Source of the DNA: Amycolatopsis regifaucium
Lineage (GTDB): Bacteria > Actinomycetota > Actinomycetes > Mycobacteriales > Pseudonocardiaceae
NCBI RefSeq assembly: GCF_001613935.1
Contig: NZ_LQCI01000034.1
Span: forward strand, 166,521-230,520
Direction: 5' to 3'
DNA length: 64,000 bases
Each line of letters opens with the position of its first letter. Position 1 is the first letter of the stretch. Shown here piece by piece: positions 25,042-33,260 of this stretch. The position numbers were made by a program, and so were the translations under genes. Below the pieces are notes generated by a model. It saw nothing but the letters and a program-made list of their open reading frames with translations. It did not search any database and was not told the origin of the DNA.

Positions 25042-26459
25042 CAGTGGGCGGTGGCCGGCTGCAGGTCTTCGGGGCTGGACAGGGTTCCCCGCACGGCCGT
25101 CGCGGCGGCCACGAGCGGCGACACCAGGTGCGTCCGGCCGCCCTTGCCCTGCCTGCCTTCGAAGTTGCGGTTCGAGGTCGACGCGCTGCGCTCGCCCGGC
25201 TTGAGCTGGTCCGGGTTCATGCCGAGGCACATCGAGCAGCCCGCCTGGCGCCATTCCGCGCCCGCGTCGGTGAAGATCCGGTCCAGGCCTTCGGCTTCGG
25301 CGGCCTTCCGGACGCGCATCGAGCCGGGGACCACGAGCATCCGGACCGACTCGGCCACCTTGTGCCCGCGCAGGACGTCCGCGGCGGCCCTCAGATCCTC
25401 GATACGGCCGTTCGTGCAGGAGCCGAGGAAGACGGTGTCCACCGCGATCTCGCGCAGCGGCGTGCCCGGCTTGAGGTCCATATAGGACAGGGCCTTCTCG
25501 GCCGCGACGCGCTCGTTCTCGTCGCCGATCTTCTCGGGGTCGGGCACCTCGGCGTTCAGCGGGAGACCCTGGCCGGGGTTGGTGCCCCAGGTCACGAAAG
25601 GCGTGAGCTCGTCGGCGTTCAGGTGCACCTCGGCGTCGAAGACGGCGTCGTCGTCCGTGCGGAGCTCGCGCCAGTTCTCGACGGCGGCGTCCCAGTCCGC
25701 CCCCCTCGGCGCGTGCGGACGGCCCTTCAGGTAGGCGAACGTCGTCTCGTCCGGCGCGATGAGCCCGGCGCGCGCGCCCGCTTCGATCGACATGTTGCAC
25801 ACCGTCATGCGGGCTTCCATCGACAGGTTCTCGATGGCCTTGCCGCGGTATTCGAGGACGTAGCCCTGCCCGCCGCCGGTGCCGATCTTCGCGATCACCG
25901 CGAGGATGACGTCCTTCGCCGTGACACCGGGACGCAGCTGCCCGTCAATGGTGATCGCCATCGTCTTGAATGGACGGAGCGGCAGGGTCTGGGTCGCCAT
26001 CACGTGTTCGACCTCGGAGGTGCCGATCCCGAACGCCATCGCGCCGAACGCGCCGTGCGTCGAGGTGTGACTGTCGCCGCACACCACGGTCATCCCGGGC
26101 TGGGTCAGGCCCAGCTGCGGGCCGATGACGTGCACGATGCCCTGTTCGGCGTCGCCCATCGGATGCAGCCGGACACCGAACTCCTTGCAGTTGTCGCGAA
26201 GGGTGTCGACCTGGGTACGGGACACGGGATCCGCGATCGGCAGCTCGATGTCGATCGTCGGGACGTTGTGGTCCTCGGTCGCGATGGTGAGGTCGGGGCG
26301 GCGCAGTTTCCGGCCTGCCAGGCGGAGTCCGTCGAACGCCTGCGGGCTGGTGACCTCGTGCAGCAGGTGGAGGTCGATGTAGAGCAGGTCGGGCTCGGCC
26401 CCCTCGCCGCGCCGCACCAGGTGCGACTCCCACACTTTCTCGGCCAGTGTCCGGGGCAT
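25041..26459 (-). CDS. leuC: 3-isopropylmalate dehydratase large subunit
   Basis: Large, 4Fe-4S-bearing subunit converting 2-isopropylmalate to 3-isopropylmalate. The 472-residue protein has aconitase-family motifs VVCGDSHTSTHGAFGAMAFG, the first cluster Cys in GSCTNGR and the other two in AGCSMCLGMNPDQL. ATG 26459 is preceded by GAGGAG at six bases; the 14 codons upstream in frame are not part of the fold. First gene of leuCD, divergent from the IclR regulator 79 bp away, as in Streptomyces and mycobacteria. Confidence 0.97.
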   Translation of the reverse strand: MPRTLAEKVWESHLVRRGEGAEPDLLYIDLHLLHEVTSPQAFDGLRLAGRKLRRPDLTIATEDHNVPTIDIELPIADPVSRTQVDTLRDNCKEFGVRLHPMGDAEQGIVHVIGPQLGLTQPGMTVVCGDSHTSTHGAFGAMAFGIGTSEVEHVMATQTLPLRPFKTMAITIDGQLRPGVTAKDVILAVIAKIGTGGGQGYVLEYRGKAIENLSMEARMTVCNMSIEAGARAGLIAPDETTFAYLKGRPHAPRGADWDAAVENWRELRTDDDAVFDAEVHLNADELTPFVTWGTNPGQGLPLNAEVPDPEKIGDENERVAAEKALSYMDLKPGTPLREIAVDTVFLGSCTNGRIEDLRAAADVLRGHKVAESVRMLVVPGSMRVRKAAEAEGLDRIFTDAGAEWRQAGCSMCLGMNPDQLKPGERSASTSNRNFEGRQGKGGRTHLVSPLVAAATAVRGTLSSPEDLQPATAH

Positions 26460-26502
26460 TTCCGGCTCCTCACATGCGGTGAAAACGGTACTTCCCACCA
26501 TC

Positions 26503-26538
26503 TGGACATCTCAAACTTCGGGAAGATAGTATCGGCTT
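26503..26538 (+). promoter_or_regulatory. ndgR promoter giving a leaderless mRNA
   Basis: TGGACA (26503-26508) and TAGTAT (26527-26532) are spaced by 18 bp, and the GTG start of the regulator begins seven bases after the -10 box. Transcription would therefore start at or next to the start codon. The same 79-bp gap must hold the leuC promoter on the other strand (TTGAGA, 18 bp, TACCGT is a candidate), so the two promoters overlap. Confidence 0.55.
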
Positions 26539-27240
26539 GTGGGACAGCATAGCGGTATCGGAGTACTCGACAAGGCCGTGGCCGTGCTTCAGGCCGTGGC
26601 CGAAGATCCTTGTGGCCTGGCGGAACTGTGCACGCGGACCGGGTTGCCGCGCGCGACGGCGCACCGGCTCGCGGTCGGTCTCGAGGTGCATCGTCTGTTG
26701 CGCCGCGGCCCGGACGGGCGGTGGCGGCCGGGTACCGCGCTCGCGGAATTGGCGGGCGGTTCGACCGACCCGCTGCTCGACGCGGCGAGTTCGGTGCTGC
26801 CGAAATTGCGCGACATCACCGGGGAAAGCGTTCAGCTCTACCGCCGCGACGGCGTCCAGCGCGTCTGTGTCTCGACGGCGGAGCCGCCCAGCGGTCTCCG
26901 TGACACGGTGCCGATCGGTTCACGGCTGCCGATGACCGCGGGCTCCGGCGCGAAGGTCCTCGCCGCGTGGTCGGATCCGCATACGCAGCGGACGATCCTT
27001 TCCGAAGCGGTCTACGGCGAGCGCACGCTGCTCGAAGTCCGCCGCCGCGGCTGGGCCCAGAGCGTGGCGGAGCGGGAACCGGGTGTGGCGAGTGTCTCGG
27101 CGCCGGTCCGGGATTCGACGGGCACCGTGGTCGCCGCGGTGTCGGTTTCCGGGCCCATCGAACGGATAGGGCGTAAACCGGGGGCGCGCTGGGCCGCGGA
27201 CCTGCTCGCCGCCGCGGACGCGCTGCAGGAGCGCCTCTGA
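26539..27240 (+). CDS. ndgR: IclR-family regulator of leucine biosynthesis
   Basis: A 233-residue regulator with an N-terminal winged helix (GIGVLDKAVAVLQAVAED to GLPRATAHRLAVGLE) and a C-terminal IclR ligand domain (LPMTAGSGAKVLAAW, ASVSAPVRDSTGTVVAAVSV). It is divergent from leuCD, the position of NdgR in Streptomyces and LtbR in corynebacteria, which control leucine and other amino-acid genes. GTG start, probably leaderless. The gene ends at a hairpin shared with a convergent gene. Confidence 0.9.
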   Translation: MGQHSGIGVLDKAVAVLQAVAEDPCGLAELCTRTGLPRATAHRLAVGLEVHRLLRRGPDGRWRPGTALAELAGGSTDPLLDAASSVLPKLRDITGESVQLYRRDGVQRVCVSTAEPPSGLRDTVPIGSRLPMTAGSGAKVLAAWSDPHTQRTILSEAVYGERTLLEVRRRGWAQSVAEREPGVASVSAPVRDSTGTVVAAVSVSGPIERIGRKPGARWAADLLAAADALQERL

Positions 27241-27254
27241 CCCCGAAATGAGGG

Positions 27255-27281
27255 AAGGCCCCCTGCGGCACAGGGGGCCTT
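27255..27281. terminator. Bidirectional terminator between ndgR and a convergent gene
   Basis: A perfect 11-bp stem AAGGCCCCCTG (27255-27265 with 27271-27281) carries a 5-nt loop. It lies 14 bp past the ndgR stop and 31 bp from the convergent gene's stop. Confidence 0.7.
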
Positions 27282-27312
27282 CACCGTTTCCGTCCCGAAT
27301 GGACCGGCCGGC

Positions 27313-27705
27313 TCAGAACTCGTCGGCCTTGGTCAGCTCGTGTTCGAGCGCGTCGGCGCGGGCGACGAGGGTCTTCAGCGGATGTTCGAACTCGTTGACC
27401 AGGTTCAGGTCGATCAGCGGGACCGTGTGCTTGAGCAGCGCCACCCCGTCCACCACGGCCGCGCCGCCGACCGAATCGCCGCCCGCCAGTTCGAGCAGGC
27501 GCCGCAGGTCGATCTTGTCGGCCCAGCCGACCGGAGAGGAGATCTCCACCCACTCCGCGCCGTCGTGGTCGGGCAAGTGGTGCAAGGACACCTGCTGGCC
27601 GCGGCCGTCCTCGGTGTCGGCCCGGAACCGGAGCCAGCCGTCCCGCTCTTCGAGCACCTCGTACCGTGCCCGGACGAAATTGATCACGCCTGCCCAGATG
27701 GACAC
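27313..27705 (-). CDS. Conserved actinobacterial protein of unknown function
   Basis: A 130-residue soluble protein beginning MSIWAGVINFVRARYEVLEE. It contains an antiparallel-looking stretch (DGWLRFRADTEDG, QQVSLHHLPD, AEWVEISSPVGW) and helical ends. The alternation and the ISSPVG turn remind me of YbjN / type III chaperone-like folds, but I cannot assign it. GTG 27705 is taken as the start (GAGAGG upstream); GTG 27714 is an alternative. Single-gene unit, convergent with ndgR. Confidence 0.6.
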   Translation of the reverse strand: MSIWAGVINFVRARYEVLEERDGWLRFRADTEDGRGQQVSLHHLPDHDGAEWVEISSPVGWADKIDLRRLLELAGGDSVGGAAVVDGVALLKHTVPLIDLNLVNEFEHPLKTLVARADALEHELTKADEF

Positions 27706-28141
27706 CCTCGTCACCTCTCGGTTTCGCCGCCTCGTGCGCTGTCGAGCATGGCACATCTCGGGCGGCTTCAGCCCGTGGGATGGAGCGTGGCCGATCCCGG
27801 TCACCGTTGTGACGCACGTGACGCCAGGGACTCCTGGGGTGTACGTCCTCCTCGCGCGACCGCAATGAAGGGGCCTTTCATCGCAAAATTTGCGATGAAA
27901 GGCCCCTTCATTGCACGAGGGTCGTCCGGGTTACGCGAGAGTGGACGTTGGCTTCGCGTGTCAGCCAGCCGCGGCACAGGCCACGACGACCGCGACCAAG
28001 CCCTGACCCACCATCAGCCGACTACTCGCGATCAAGCCTTCACCCCCCGAGCCGATAAGCATCCGCGAGCCAGGACGGAAAAGGCCAGTGCACGGGGCCG
28101 TCACCGGTCCACCGACCGAAGGACGCCCCGCGAGAGCGCGG
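27706..28141. other. 436-bp spacer without recognisable genes
   Basis: It contains the 24-bp palindrome at 27862-27914 and nothing else I can support. No tRNA cloverleaf was found. The palindrome marks the border between the conserved housekeeping block and the type VII secretion island. Confidence 0.6.
27862..27914. terminator. 24-bp palindromic terminator at the island border
   Basis: A perfect inverted repeat of 24 bp (27862-27885 with 27891-27914, containing ATGAAGGGGCCTTTCATCGC) has a 5-nt A/T loop. It lies 228 bp beyond the stop of the minus-strand response-regulator gene. Member of the (G/A)TGAAGG family. Confidence 0.65.
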
Positions 28142-28804
28142 TCACGAGGGCGCCAAGCGGTAACCCGAGCCCCGCACGGTGTGGATCAGCGGCGGATCCT
28201 TGAGTTTCCGCCGCAGCCGCGCGATGACGACGTCCAGCACGTTCGACGCCGGGTCCGCCATCTCGTCCCACGCGTACCGGATCAGCTCCTGGCGCGAAAC
28301 CGGTCGGCCGGTCGCCGCCAGCAGCCGTTCCATGACCAGATACTCCTTGCGGGTCACGGTGAGCAGTACGCCCGCCCGCGAGATCTGGTGCCTGCCGGTG
28401 TCGAGTTCGACGTCGGCGCAGCGCAGCACCACCGCCTGCCCGGCCATGTCGCGGCGGCACAGGCTGCGCACCCTGGCGATCAGTTCCGGCATCGCGAACG
28501 GTTTGACCAGATAGTCGCCGCCGCCGACGCGCAGCCCGTTGATCCGGTCGGCGACGCTGTCGCGCGCGGTCAGGAACAGCACCGGCATCGGCCAGCCCGC
28601 GCCGCGCCGGTGGCGCACGTACGCCAGCGCGTCACCCGAAGGCAGCATCCGGTCGAACACCGCGCAGTCGTAGGCGTTCACCATCAGCGCCTCGTCCGCG
28701 CCGGGCAGGTCGGCGGCGGTGTCCACCGCGAACCCGTCGCCGCGCAGGGCGAATTCCAGCGCCACCCGTAAGTTCTCGTCGTCCTCGGTCACCAGCACCC
28801 GCAC
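28142..28804 (-). CDS. Orphan OmpR-family response regulator, paralogue of the one at 31345
   Basis: A 220-residue regulator with receiver (acidic pair EDDEN, phospho-Asp in CAVFDRMLPSGDA, FLTARD, YLVKPFAM) and winged-helix DNA-binding domain (TRKEYLVMERLL, ASNVLDVVIARLRRKLK). It is clearly paralogous to the response regulator at 31345 over its whole length, yet no kinase adjoins it, so it may share that kinase. Leu12 is a TTA codon (28769-28771), very near the start, where bldA-type control is most effective. It lies just downstream of, and in line with, the AAA ATPase gene (59 bp). Confidence 0.92.
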   Translation of the reverse strand: MRVLVTEDDENLRVALEFALRGDGFAVDTAADLPGADEALMVNAYDCAVFDRMLPSGDALAYVRHRRGAGWPMPVLFLTARDSVADRINGLRVGGGDYLVKPFAMPELIARVRSLCRRDMAGQAVVLRCADVELDTGRHQISRAGVLLTVTRKEYLVMERLLAATGRPVSRQELIRYAWDEMADPASNVLDVVIARLRRKLKDPPLIHTVRGSGYRLAPS

Positions 28805-28863
28805 GACGGGAACCTTAGTCTGTGTCGGTGGACCCGTGTCCGCGATCGACGTTCGGCAGAGCG

Positions 28864-30513
28864 TCAGCGCGTGGTCGCGGCCAGCACGTCGGCCACTCGC
28901 AGCCCGCGCAGTTCCTCGACGGCGGGCATCCGGCCCAGCAGCCGCAAGCGTTGTGATTGCGCCTTGCGCACCTTCTCGAACAACCGGCGCGCGTCCCGCG
29001 CGTTGCCGAAATTGACGTCGCCGGAGATGAGCCGGAAGTGCTCGATCAGGACCGGAGCGGTGCCGGGATCGAGTTCGTAGTCCCCAGCCGACGCCATCCG
29101 CCCGAAGATGGCCAGCAGTTCGTCGGGACTGTAGTTCTCGAACTCGATCGTCTTGCCGAACCGGGAGGCGAGCCCCGGGTTGGCGGCGAGGAAGTCGACC
29201 ATCTCGCCGGTGTACCCGGCCACGATCACCGCCACTTCGTCACGATGCTCCTCCATCAACGGCACCAGGGTGTCGATCGCCTCCTGGCCGAAGTCGCCAC
29301 CGGAACCGGCGAGCCGCGAAAGCGTGTACGCCTCGTCGATGAACAGGACGCCGCCCTTGGCCTCCTCGAACACCGTCGCGGTCTTCTCGGCGGTGTGCCC
29401 GATGTACTGCCCGACGAGATCGCGGCGGGACACCTCGCGGAACTGGCCTTCCGGCAGAACTCCCAGCGCCTTCAGCAGTTTGCCGTAGATCCGGGCGACC
29501 GTCGTCTTCCCGGTGCCGGGCGCGCCCGCGAAGATGAGGTGGTGACCGGTGGCGCCGATCGGCAGCCCGGCCCGGCGGCGCCATTCGTTGACCTGCAACT
29601 CGTCGACCAGCGCGCGGACCTCTTCTTTCACGCCGGGAAGGCCGATCATCCCGTCGAGTTCGGCGAGCATCTCGTCCAGCGCGTTGTCGCCGACGGCGCC
29701 CGGATCCGCGGCCTCGGAGAGCGTCGGCGTCGCCCCCTCCGCGATCGAGATCCCCGGTTCCGCGGTGTTGGCGACCCGGCACGCGGAGATCTCGCCACCG
29801 CAACCGGAAGCGAACGCGATCCCGGAGCCGCGGGTGTCGGTGACCGTGCACCGCTTGAGCACCGGCGCGCCGTGGTGCGCCACGGCGATGCCCTCGTGAC
29901 CGGTGTGCGAGATCACGCAGCCTTCGATGGTCGGCCTCGCGTACTGGTAGACGTAAAAGCCGCGCAACCCGCAGCCGGTCACCGTGCAGCCGGTCACCAC
30001 CGGGTCGGCGCCCTGTCCGAGGGTGATCCCGTCTCCCAGTACGTCTTCGACGGTGGTGTCTTCGATCCTGCCGGGCGCCCCGTCGACGAGGATCCCCTGT
30101 TCCGCACCCGAAATCACGCTGCCGGTCACGGTGAACGCCGTCGTGCCGCGGATCGCCATCGCCGGCCCGCGACCACCGGAGACGGTGCAGCGCTGGACGG
30201 TCAGTTCGGTGGCCTCGGTCTCGATCGCGGACGCGCCGCCCGCCAGGATTTCGATCCCTTTCAGGGCAAGTGATCCACCGGTGGCGCGGAAAACGGGCCG
30301 GTCGGCGCCCCGGCCGTCGACCACGACGGTCGCACCGTCCGCCGCGGCCAGGGTCACCCGCAGCCCGGTCAGCTCGACGGTCTCGGCGTATTCACCGCTC
30401 GCGATGGTGACGACGGCGCCGTCGGAGGCGTCCGACAACGCGTCGCCGATGGTCGGATACGCGCCGGGCCGGGGTGCCACCAGCAGGACGCGGCCGGGGG
30501 TCGAAGTGGTCAT
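28864..30513 (-). CDS. Parallel beta-helix / CbxX-type AAA ATPase fusion (EccA-like candidate)
   Basis: A 549-residue fusion. Residues ~20-270 form right-handed parallel beta-helix repeats (pattern GGxIxACxVxNTxxxGIxI). Residues ~290-545 are a CbxX/CfqX AAA+ ATPase with P-loop FAGAPGTGKTTVARIYGKLL, Walker B GVLFIDEAY, sensor region and arginine-finger SRFGK. EccA of mycobacterial ESX systems has the same AAA class but a TPR N-terminus. This protein may therefore be the cytosolic EccA equivalent that handles substrates through a beta-helix. It overlaps the LuxR-type gene by one base. Confidence 0.88.
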   Translation of the reverse strand: MTTSTPGRVLLVAPRPGAYPTIGDALSDASDGAVVTIASGEYAETVELTGLRVTLAAADGATVVVDGRGADRPVFRATGGSLALKGIEILAGGASAIETEATELTVQRCTVSGGRGPAMAIRGTTAFTVTGSVISGAEQGILVDGAPGRIEDTTVEDVLGDGITLGQGADPVVTGCTVTGCGLRGFYVYQYARPTIEGCVISHTGHEGIAVAHHGAPVLKRCTVTDTRGSGIAFASGCGGEISACRVANTAEPGISIAEGATPTLSEAADPGAVGDNALDEMLAELDGMIGLPGVKEEVRALVDELQVNEWRRRAGLPIGATGHHLIFAGAPGTGKTTVARIYGKLLKALGVLPEGQFREVSRRDLVGQYIGHTAEKTATVFEEAKGGVLFIDEAYTLSRLAGSGGDFGQEAIDTLVPLMEEHRDEVAVIVAGYTGEMVDFLAANPGLASRFGKTIEFENYSPDELLAIFGRMASAGDYELDPGTAPVLIEHFRLISGDVNFGNARDARRLFEKVRKAQSQRLRLLGRMPAVEELRGLRVADVLAATTR

Positions 30514-31166
30514 CAGCCCGCCTTGGCCATCAGCCAGCCGCGGTCGACGGCCTTGGCGCCCGCCTGGAACCGGCTCCTGGCGCCCAGCCGGTTCATGATG
30601 TCGGCGACCATCCGGCGCACCGTGCGCACCGAGATGCCGAGCCGCGCGGCGGCGGACTCGTCGGTCGTGCCGGAGAAGAGCAGGGTCAGCAGTTCCTGCT
30701 CGCGGCAGGTCAGCATCGAAGCGTCCTCGGGTTCCGCGAGGTCCAGCGGGACGAGCGGGGCGGCGGCCTGCCAGATCCGCTCGAACAACCCGACCGTCGC
30801 GGTGACCACGCCGGGCAGCCGGAACACCGCGGCACCGGTCTGCCTGCCGTCCGCGGGGAGCACGACCGAGGTCCGGTCGATCACCAGCGCGTCCATCGGG
30901 ACCTCGGCGTCGGTCCGCACCTCGGCCCCTGCCCTCGAGACCCGGTTGAGCGCGCCGGACATCCGCGCGGCGTCGGGGAAGAGGACCTTGTACCGCACTC
31001 CGGGGCGCAGATTCGCGAGCGCGATCCGCTGGAACGTGGAATCCGTTCCCGCGCTCATGATGAGTACTTCGCTCCTCGCGGCCGCGAGGAGCTCTGCCAG
31101 TCCCGCCCGGTCACGAGCCGGTTCCGATCCCACGACCAGGCTGAGCCCGCCGGTCTGCACGCTCAT
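30513..31166 (-). CDS. LuxR-type HTH regulator
   Basis: A 217-residue protein with a C-terminal LuxR helix-turn-helix (about 150-205, LTCREQELLTLLFSG, AARLGISVRTVRRMVADI). The N-terminal domain (VLIMSAGTDSTFQRIALANL, GVRYKVLFPD, DALVIDRTSVVLPAD) resembles the PLD-like domain of many actinobacterial LuxR and TrmB-type regulators. ATG 31166 has GGGAGGG eight bases upstream. It is the first gene of an operon with the beta-helix AAA ATPase (TGATG overlap) and is divergent from the T7SS two-component genes. Confidence 0.85.
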   Translation of the reverse strand: MSVQTGGLSLVVGSEPARDRAGLAELLAAARSEVLIMSAGTDSTFQRIALANLRPGVRYKVLFPDAARMSGALNRVSRAGAEVRTDAEVPMDALVIDRTSVVLPADGRQTGAAVFRLPGVVTATVGLFERIWQAAAPLVPLDLAEPEDASMLTCREQELLTLLFSGTTDESAAARLGISVRTVRRMVADIMNRLGARSRFQAGAKAVDRGWLMAKAG

Positions 31167-31329
31167 GGCGTTGTCCCTCCCTTTCCCCCGCGCGGTACCG
31201 CCGACCACGTCCTGTTCATGCCAGTTCCTCCCGTCCGGGCGGCCGGCGATGCCCGACGCGTTAGCGTTCAGGGGCAACCGGGCGGGCGCGGCGGGTCGGT
31301 GAAACTGCATGCGTCTACTTTCGCTGTCC

Positions 31330-31349
31330 GAACATGAGGTTTTGATGAC
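31330..31349 (-). promoter_or_regulatory. 20-bp operator candidate overlapping the response-regulator start codon
   Basis: On the minus strand this reads GTCATCAAAACCTCATGTTC. It matches 19 of 20 bases of the sequence at 60511-60530 between the FN3 and eccE genes. It contains TCAT direct repeats 11 bp apart, the geometry bound by OmpR-type regulators, and it covers the ribosome site and ATG of the response-regulator gene. Autoregulation is the natural reading. Confidence 0.55.
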
Positions 31350-32010
31350 ACGGGTGATGGTCGTCGAAGACGACGAGAATCTGCGGCTCGCGCTGGTCAC
31401 GCAGCTGCGCGCGGCCGGCTTCGCCGTCGACGACGCGGCCGACATCGCGACTGCGGACAGGATTCTGCGGACGGGCGGCCACGACTGCGTGGTGTTCGAC
31501 CGGATGCTGCCGGACGGCGACGCGATCGAATACGTCCACATGCGACGGCAGCTGGGCTGGCGGGCGCCGGTGCTGTTCCTCACCGCCCGCGACGCGCTCG
31601 CCGACCGGGTGGCGGGGTTCGAACACGGCGGTGACGACTACCTCGTGAAGCCGTTCGTGATGGCCGAACTGACCGAGCGGGTGAGCAACCTGTGCCGCCG
31701 GGCCGCGTTCGACCGGCCGTCGGTGCTGCAGTACCAAGACCTGGTGATGGACTGCGCACGGCGCGAAGTGCGCCGGGCGGGGGTGCTGCTCACCTTGACG
31801 AACAAGGAGTACGCCGTGCTCGAATACCTGCTGACCAGGGCGGGACTGCCGGTGCAGCGGGCGGATCTGATCGAGCACTGCTGGGACGCGCAGGCCGATC
31901 CGATGTCCAATGTGGTCGACGTGGTGGTGAAGCGGTTGCGCCGCAAACTCAAGGAACCCGAACTGATCCACGCCGTCCGCGGGCTCGGCTACCGGCTGGG
32001 CACCCGATGA
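31345..32010 (+). CDS. OmpR-family response regulator of the secretion island
   Basis: A 221-residue regulator with receiver (VEDDEN, phospho-Asp in CVVFDRMLPDGDA, FLTARD, YLVKPFVM) and winged helix (TNKEYAVLEYLL, SNVVDVVVKRLRRKLKEPE). ATG 31345 follows GAGG by five bases. It is paralogous to the orphan regulator at 28142 and overlaps the kinase gene by ATGA. A 20-bp operator candidate lies on its own start and again in the FN3/eccE promoter, so it probably controls the envelope part of the island. Confidence 0.93.
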   Translation: MTRVMVVEDDENLRLALVTQLRAAGFAVDDAADIATADRILRTGGHDCVVFDRMLPDGDAIEYVHMRRQLGWRAPVLFLTARDALADRVAGFEHGGDDYLVKPFVMAELTERVSNLCRRAAFDRPSVLQYQDLVMDCARREVRRAGVLLTLTNKEYAVLEYLLTRAGLPVQRADLIEHCWDAQADPMSNVVDVVVKRLRRKLKEPELIHAVRGLGYRLGTR

Positions 32011-33260
32011 ACAGCCACTCCTCGGCCGATCGGCTGCGCAGGCTGCGCTGGCTGCTGACCGCGTTGTTCACCGTGATGAACACGCTCGGGCTGGTCGTCT
32101 TCGCGTGGCTGCTCATCAACGAGGACGGCGACCAGGGTGAGGAACGGATCGACGCCGCGCTGACGCAGGTCACGTCGTCGGTCAGCAGACTGGTCGCCTA
32201 CGACGGCACCGTGGGCTTCGACCTGGTCAACACCGACGTGCTGAACGATCGCTGCCCCCAGTTCGCGATCCTGCCCGGCAGCGCGCCCGCGTTCCAGCCA
32301 CACCTTTCGCGCGCGAACTGCGTCCCGATGAACCCCCAGTTGTTGAACGGCCTCGCCACCGAAGCGGTGCGGACCGGCAAACTCGTTCAGGGCCACCAAA
32401 AGGCGATGGACGGCCAAGTGGTCAAGGTTCGCGCGGAACCGTTGCGGGACAAGAACGGCAAGACGTTCGCCGCCGTCGTCGCGGCGCAGTCGACGGCGGC
32501 CGAAGACGACGCGCACACCCAGTTCACCCTGCTGGTGATCGGCGGCACCGTCCTGCTGATCGCGGTCCTCGGTTTCGCGGGCCACCTGCTGTCCGGCCGC
32601 TCGATCCGTCCCGCGGCCGCGGCCTTGCAGCAGCAGGAGGTCCTGCTCGCCGAAACCGCGCACGACCTCCGCACCCCGGTCGCCGCCCTGCGCGCGCTCG
32701 CCGAAACCGCGATGGTCAACCCGGCCCAGTCGGCGGAACTCCTGCCGCGAACCGTCCGCCTCGCCGCGAGAATGGGCGGCATCATCGACGACCTGCTCGT
32801 TCGCGCCCGGCTCGCCGCCGGCGTGGAACAGCTGAGCATCCAGCCGATCTGGCTCGACCAGCTGGTGGTCGGCGTGGTCGAGGACAACGCGACCGACAAC
32901 GCCGAAGTCACCGTCACCGCCGCGCCCACGAAGGTCAACGCCGACCCCGCGCTGCTGCAACGCGCGATCGGCAACCTTCTCGACAACGCCGTGCGCTACG
33001 GCCGCCAACCGGGCGCGAAGGCGTTCGTGCACCTGACCGTCGCCGGCGGCACCGTGACCGTCGCGGACCACGGCCCGGGCATCGACACCACCATGGCTGA
33101 CGACGCCTTCGACCGGTTCGCCAGCACCGGCGGCTCCTCCGGGCTCGGGCTGTCCATCGTGCGGTGGGTCGCGCAGGCGCACGGCGGCACGCTCGCGGTG
33201 TACAACGCCGACGAGGGCGGCGCGATCTTCGAACTGAGGCTCCCGATCAGCCCGAACTGA
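32007..33260 (+). CDS. Sensor histidine kinase of the secretion island
   Basis: A 417-residue kinase. TM1 (about 13-37) and TM2 (about 173-195) flank a ~135-residue extracellular domain containing two Cys (NDRCPQF, RANCVPM) that could form a disulfide. The phospho-accepting His219 is in AETAHDLRTPVAALR. The ATPase domain has N-box NLLDNAVRYG, G1 DHGPGID and G2 SGLGLSIVRW, so it looks active. Coupled to the upstream regulator by ATGA. Its last 14 bases overlap the convergent immunity-gene candidate. Confidence 0.93.
   Translation: MNSHSSADRLRRLRWLLTALFTVMNTLGLVVFAWLLINEDGDQGEERIDAALTQVTSSVSRLVAYDGTVGFDLVNTDVLNDRCPQFAILPGSAPAFQPHLSRANCVPMNPQLLNGLATEAVRTGKLVQGHQKAMDGQVVKVRAEPLRDKNGKTFAAVVAAQSTAAEDDAHTQFTLLVIGGTVLLIAVLGFAGHLLSGRSIRPAAAALQQQEVLLAETAHDLRTPVAALRALAETAMVNPAQSAELLPRTVRLAARMGGIIDDLLVRARLAAGVEQLSIQPIWLDQLVVGVVEDNATDNAEVTVTAAPTKVNADPALLQRAIGNLLDNAVRYGRQPGAKAFVHLTVAGGTVTVADHGPGIDTTMADDAFDRFASTGGSSGLGLSIVRWVAQAHGGTLAVYNADEGGAIFELRLPISPN

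Noticed and set aside
27706..28141. tRNA genes in the spacer after the ndgR region, as in some actinomycetes near gltX
   Set aside because: No T-loop GGTTCRA or acceptor pairing was found on either strand.
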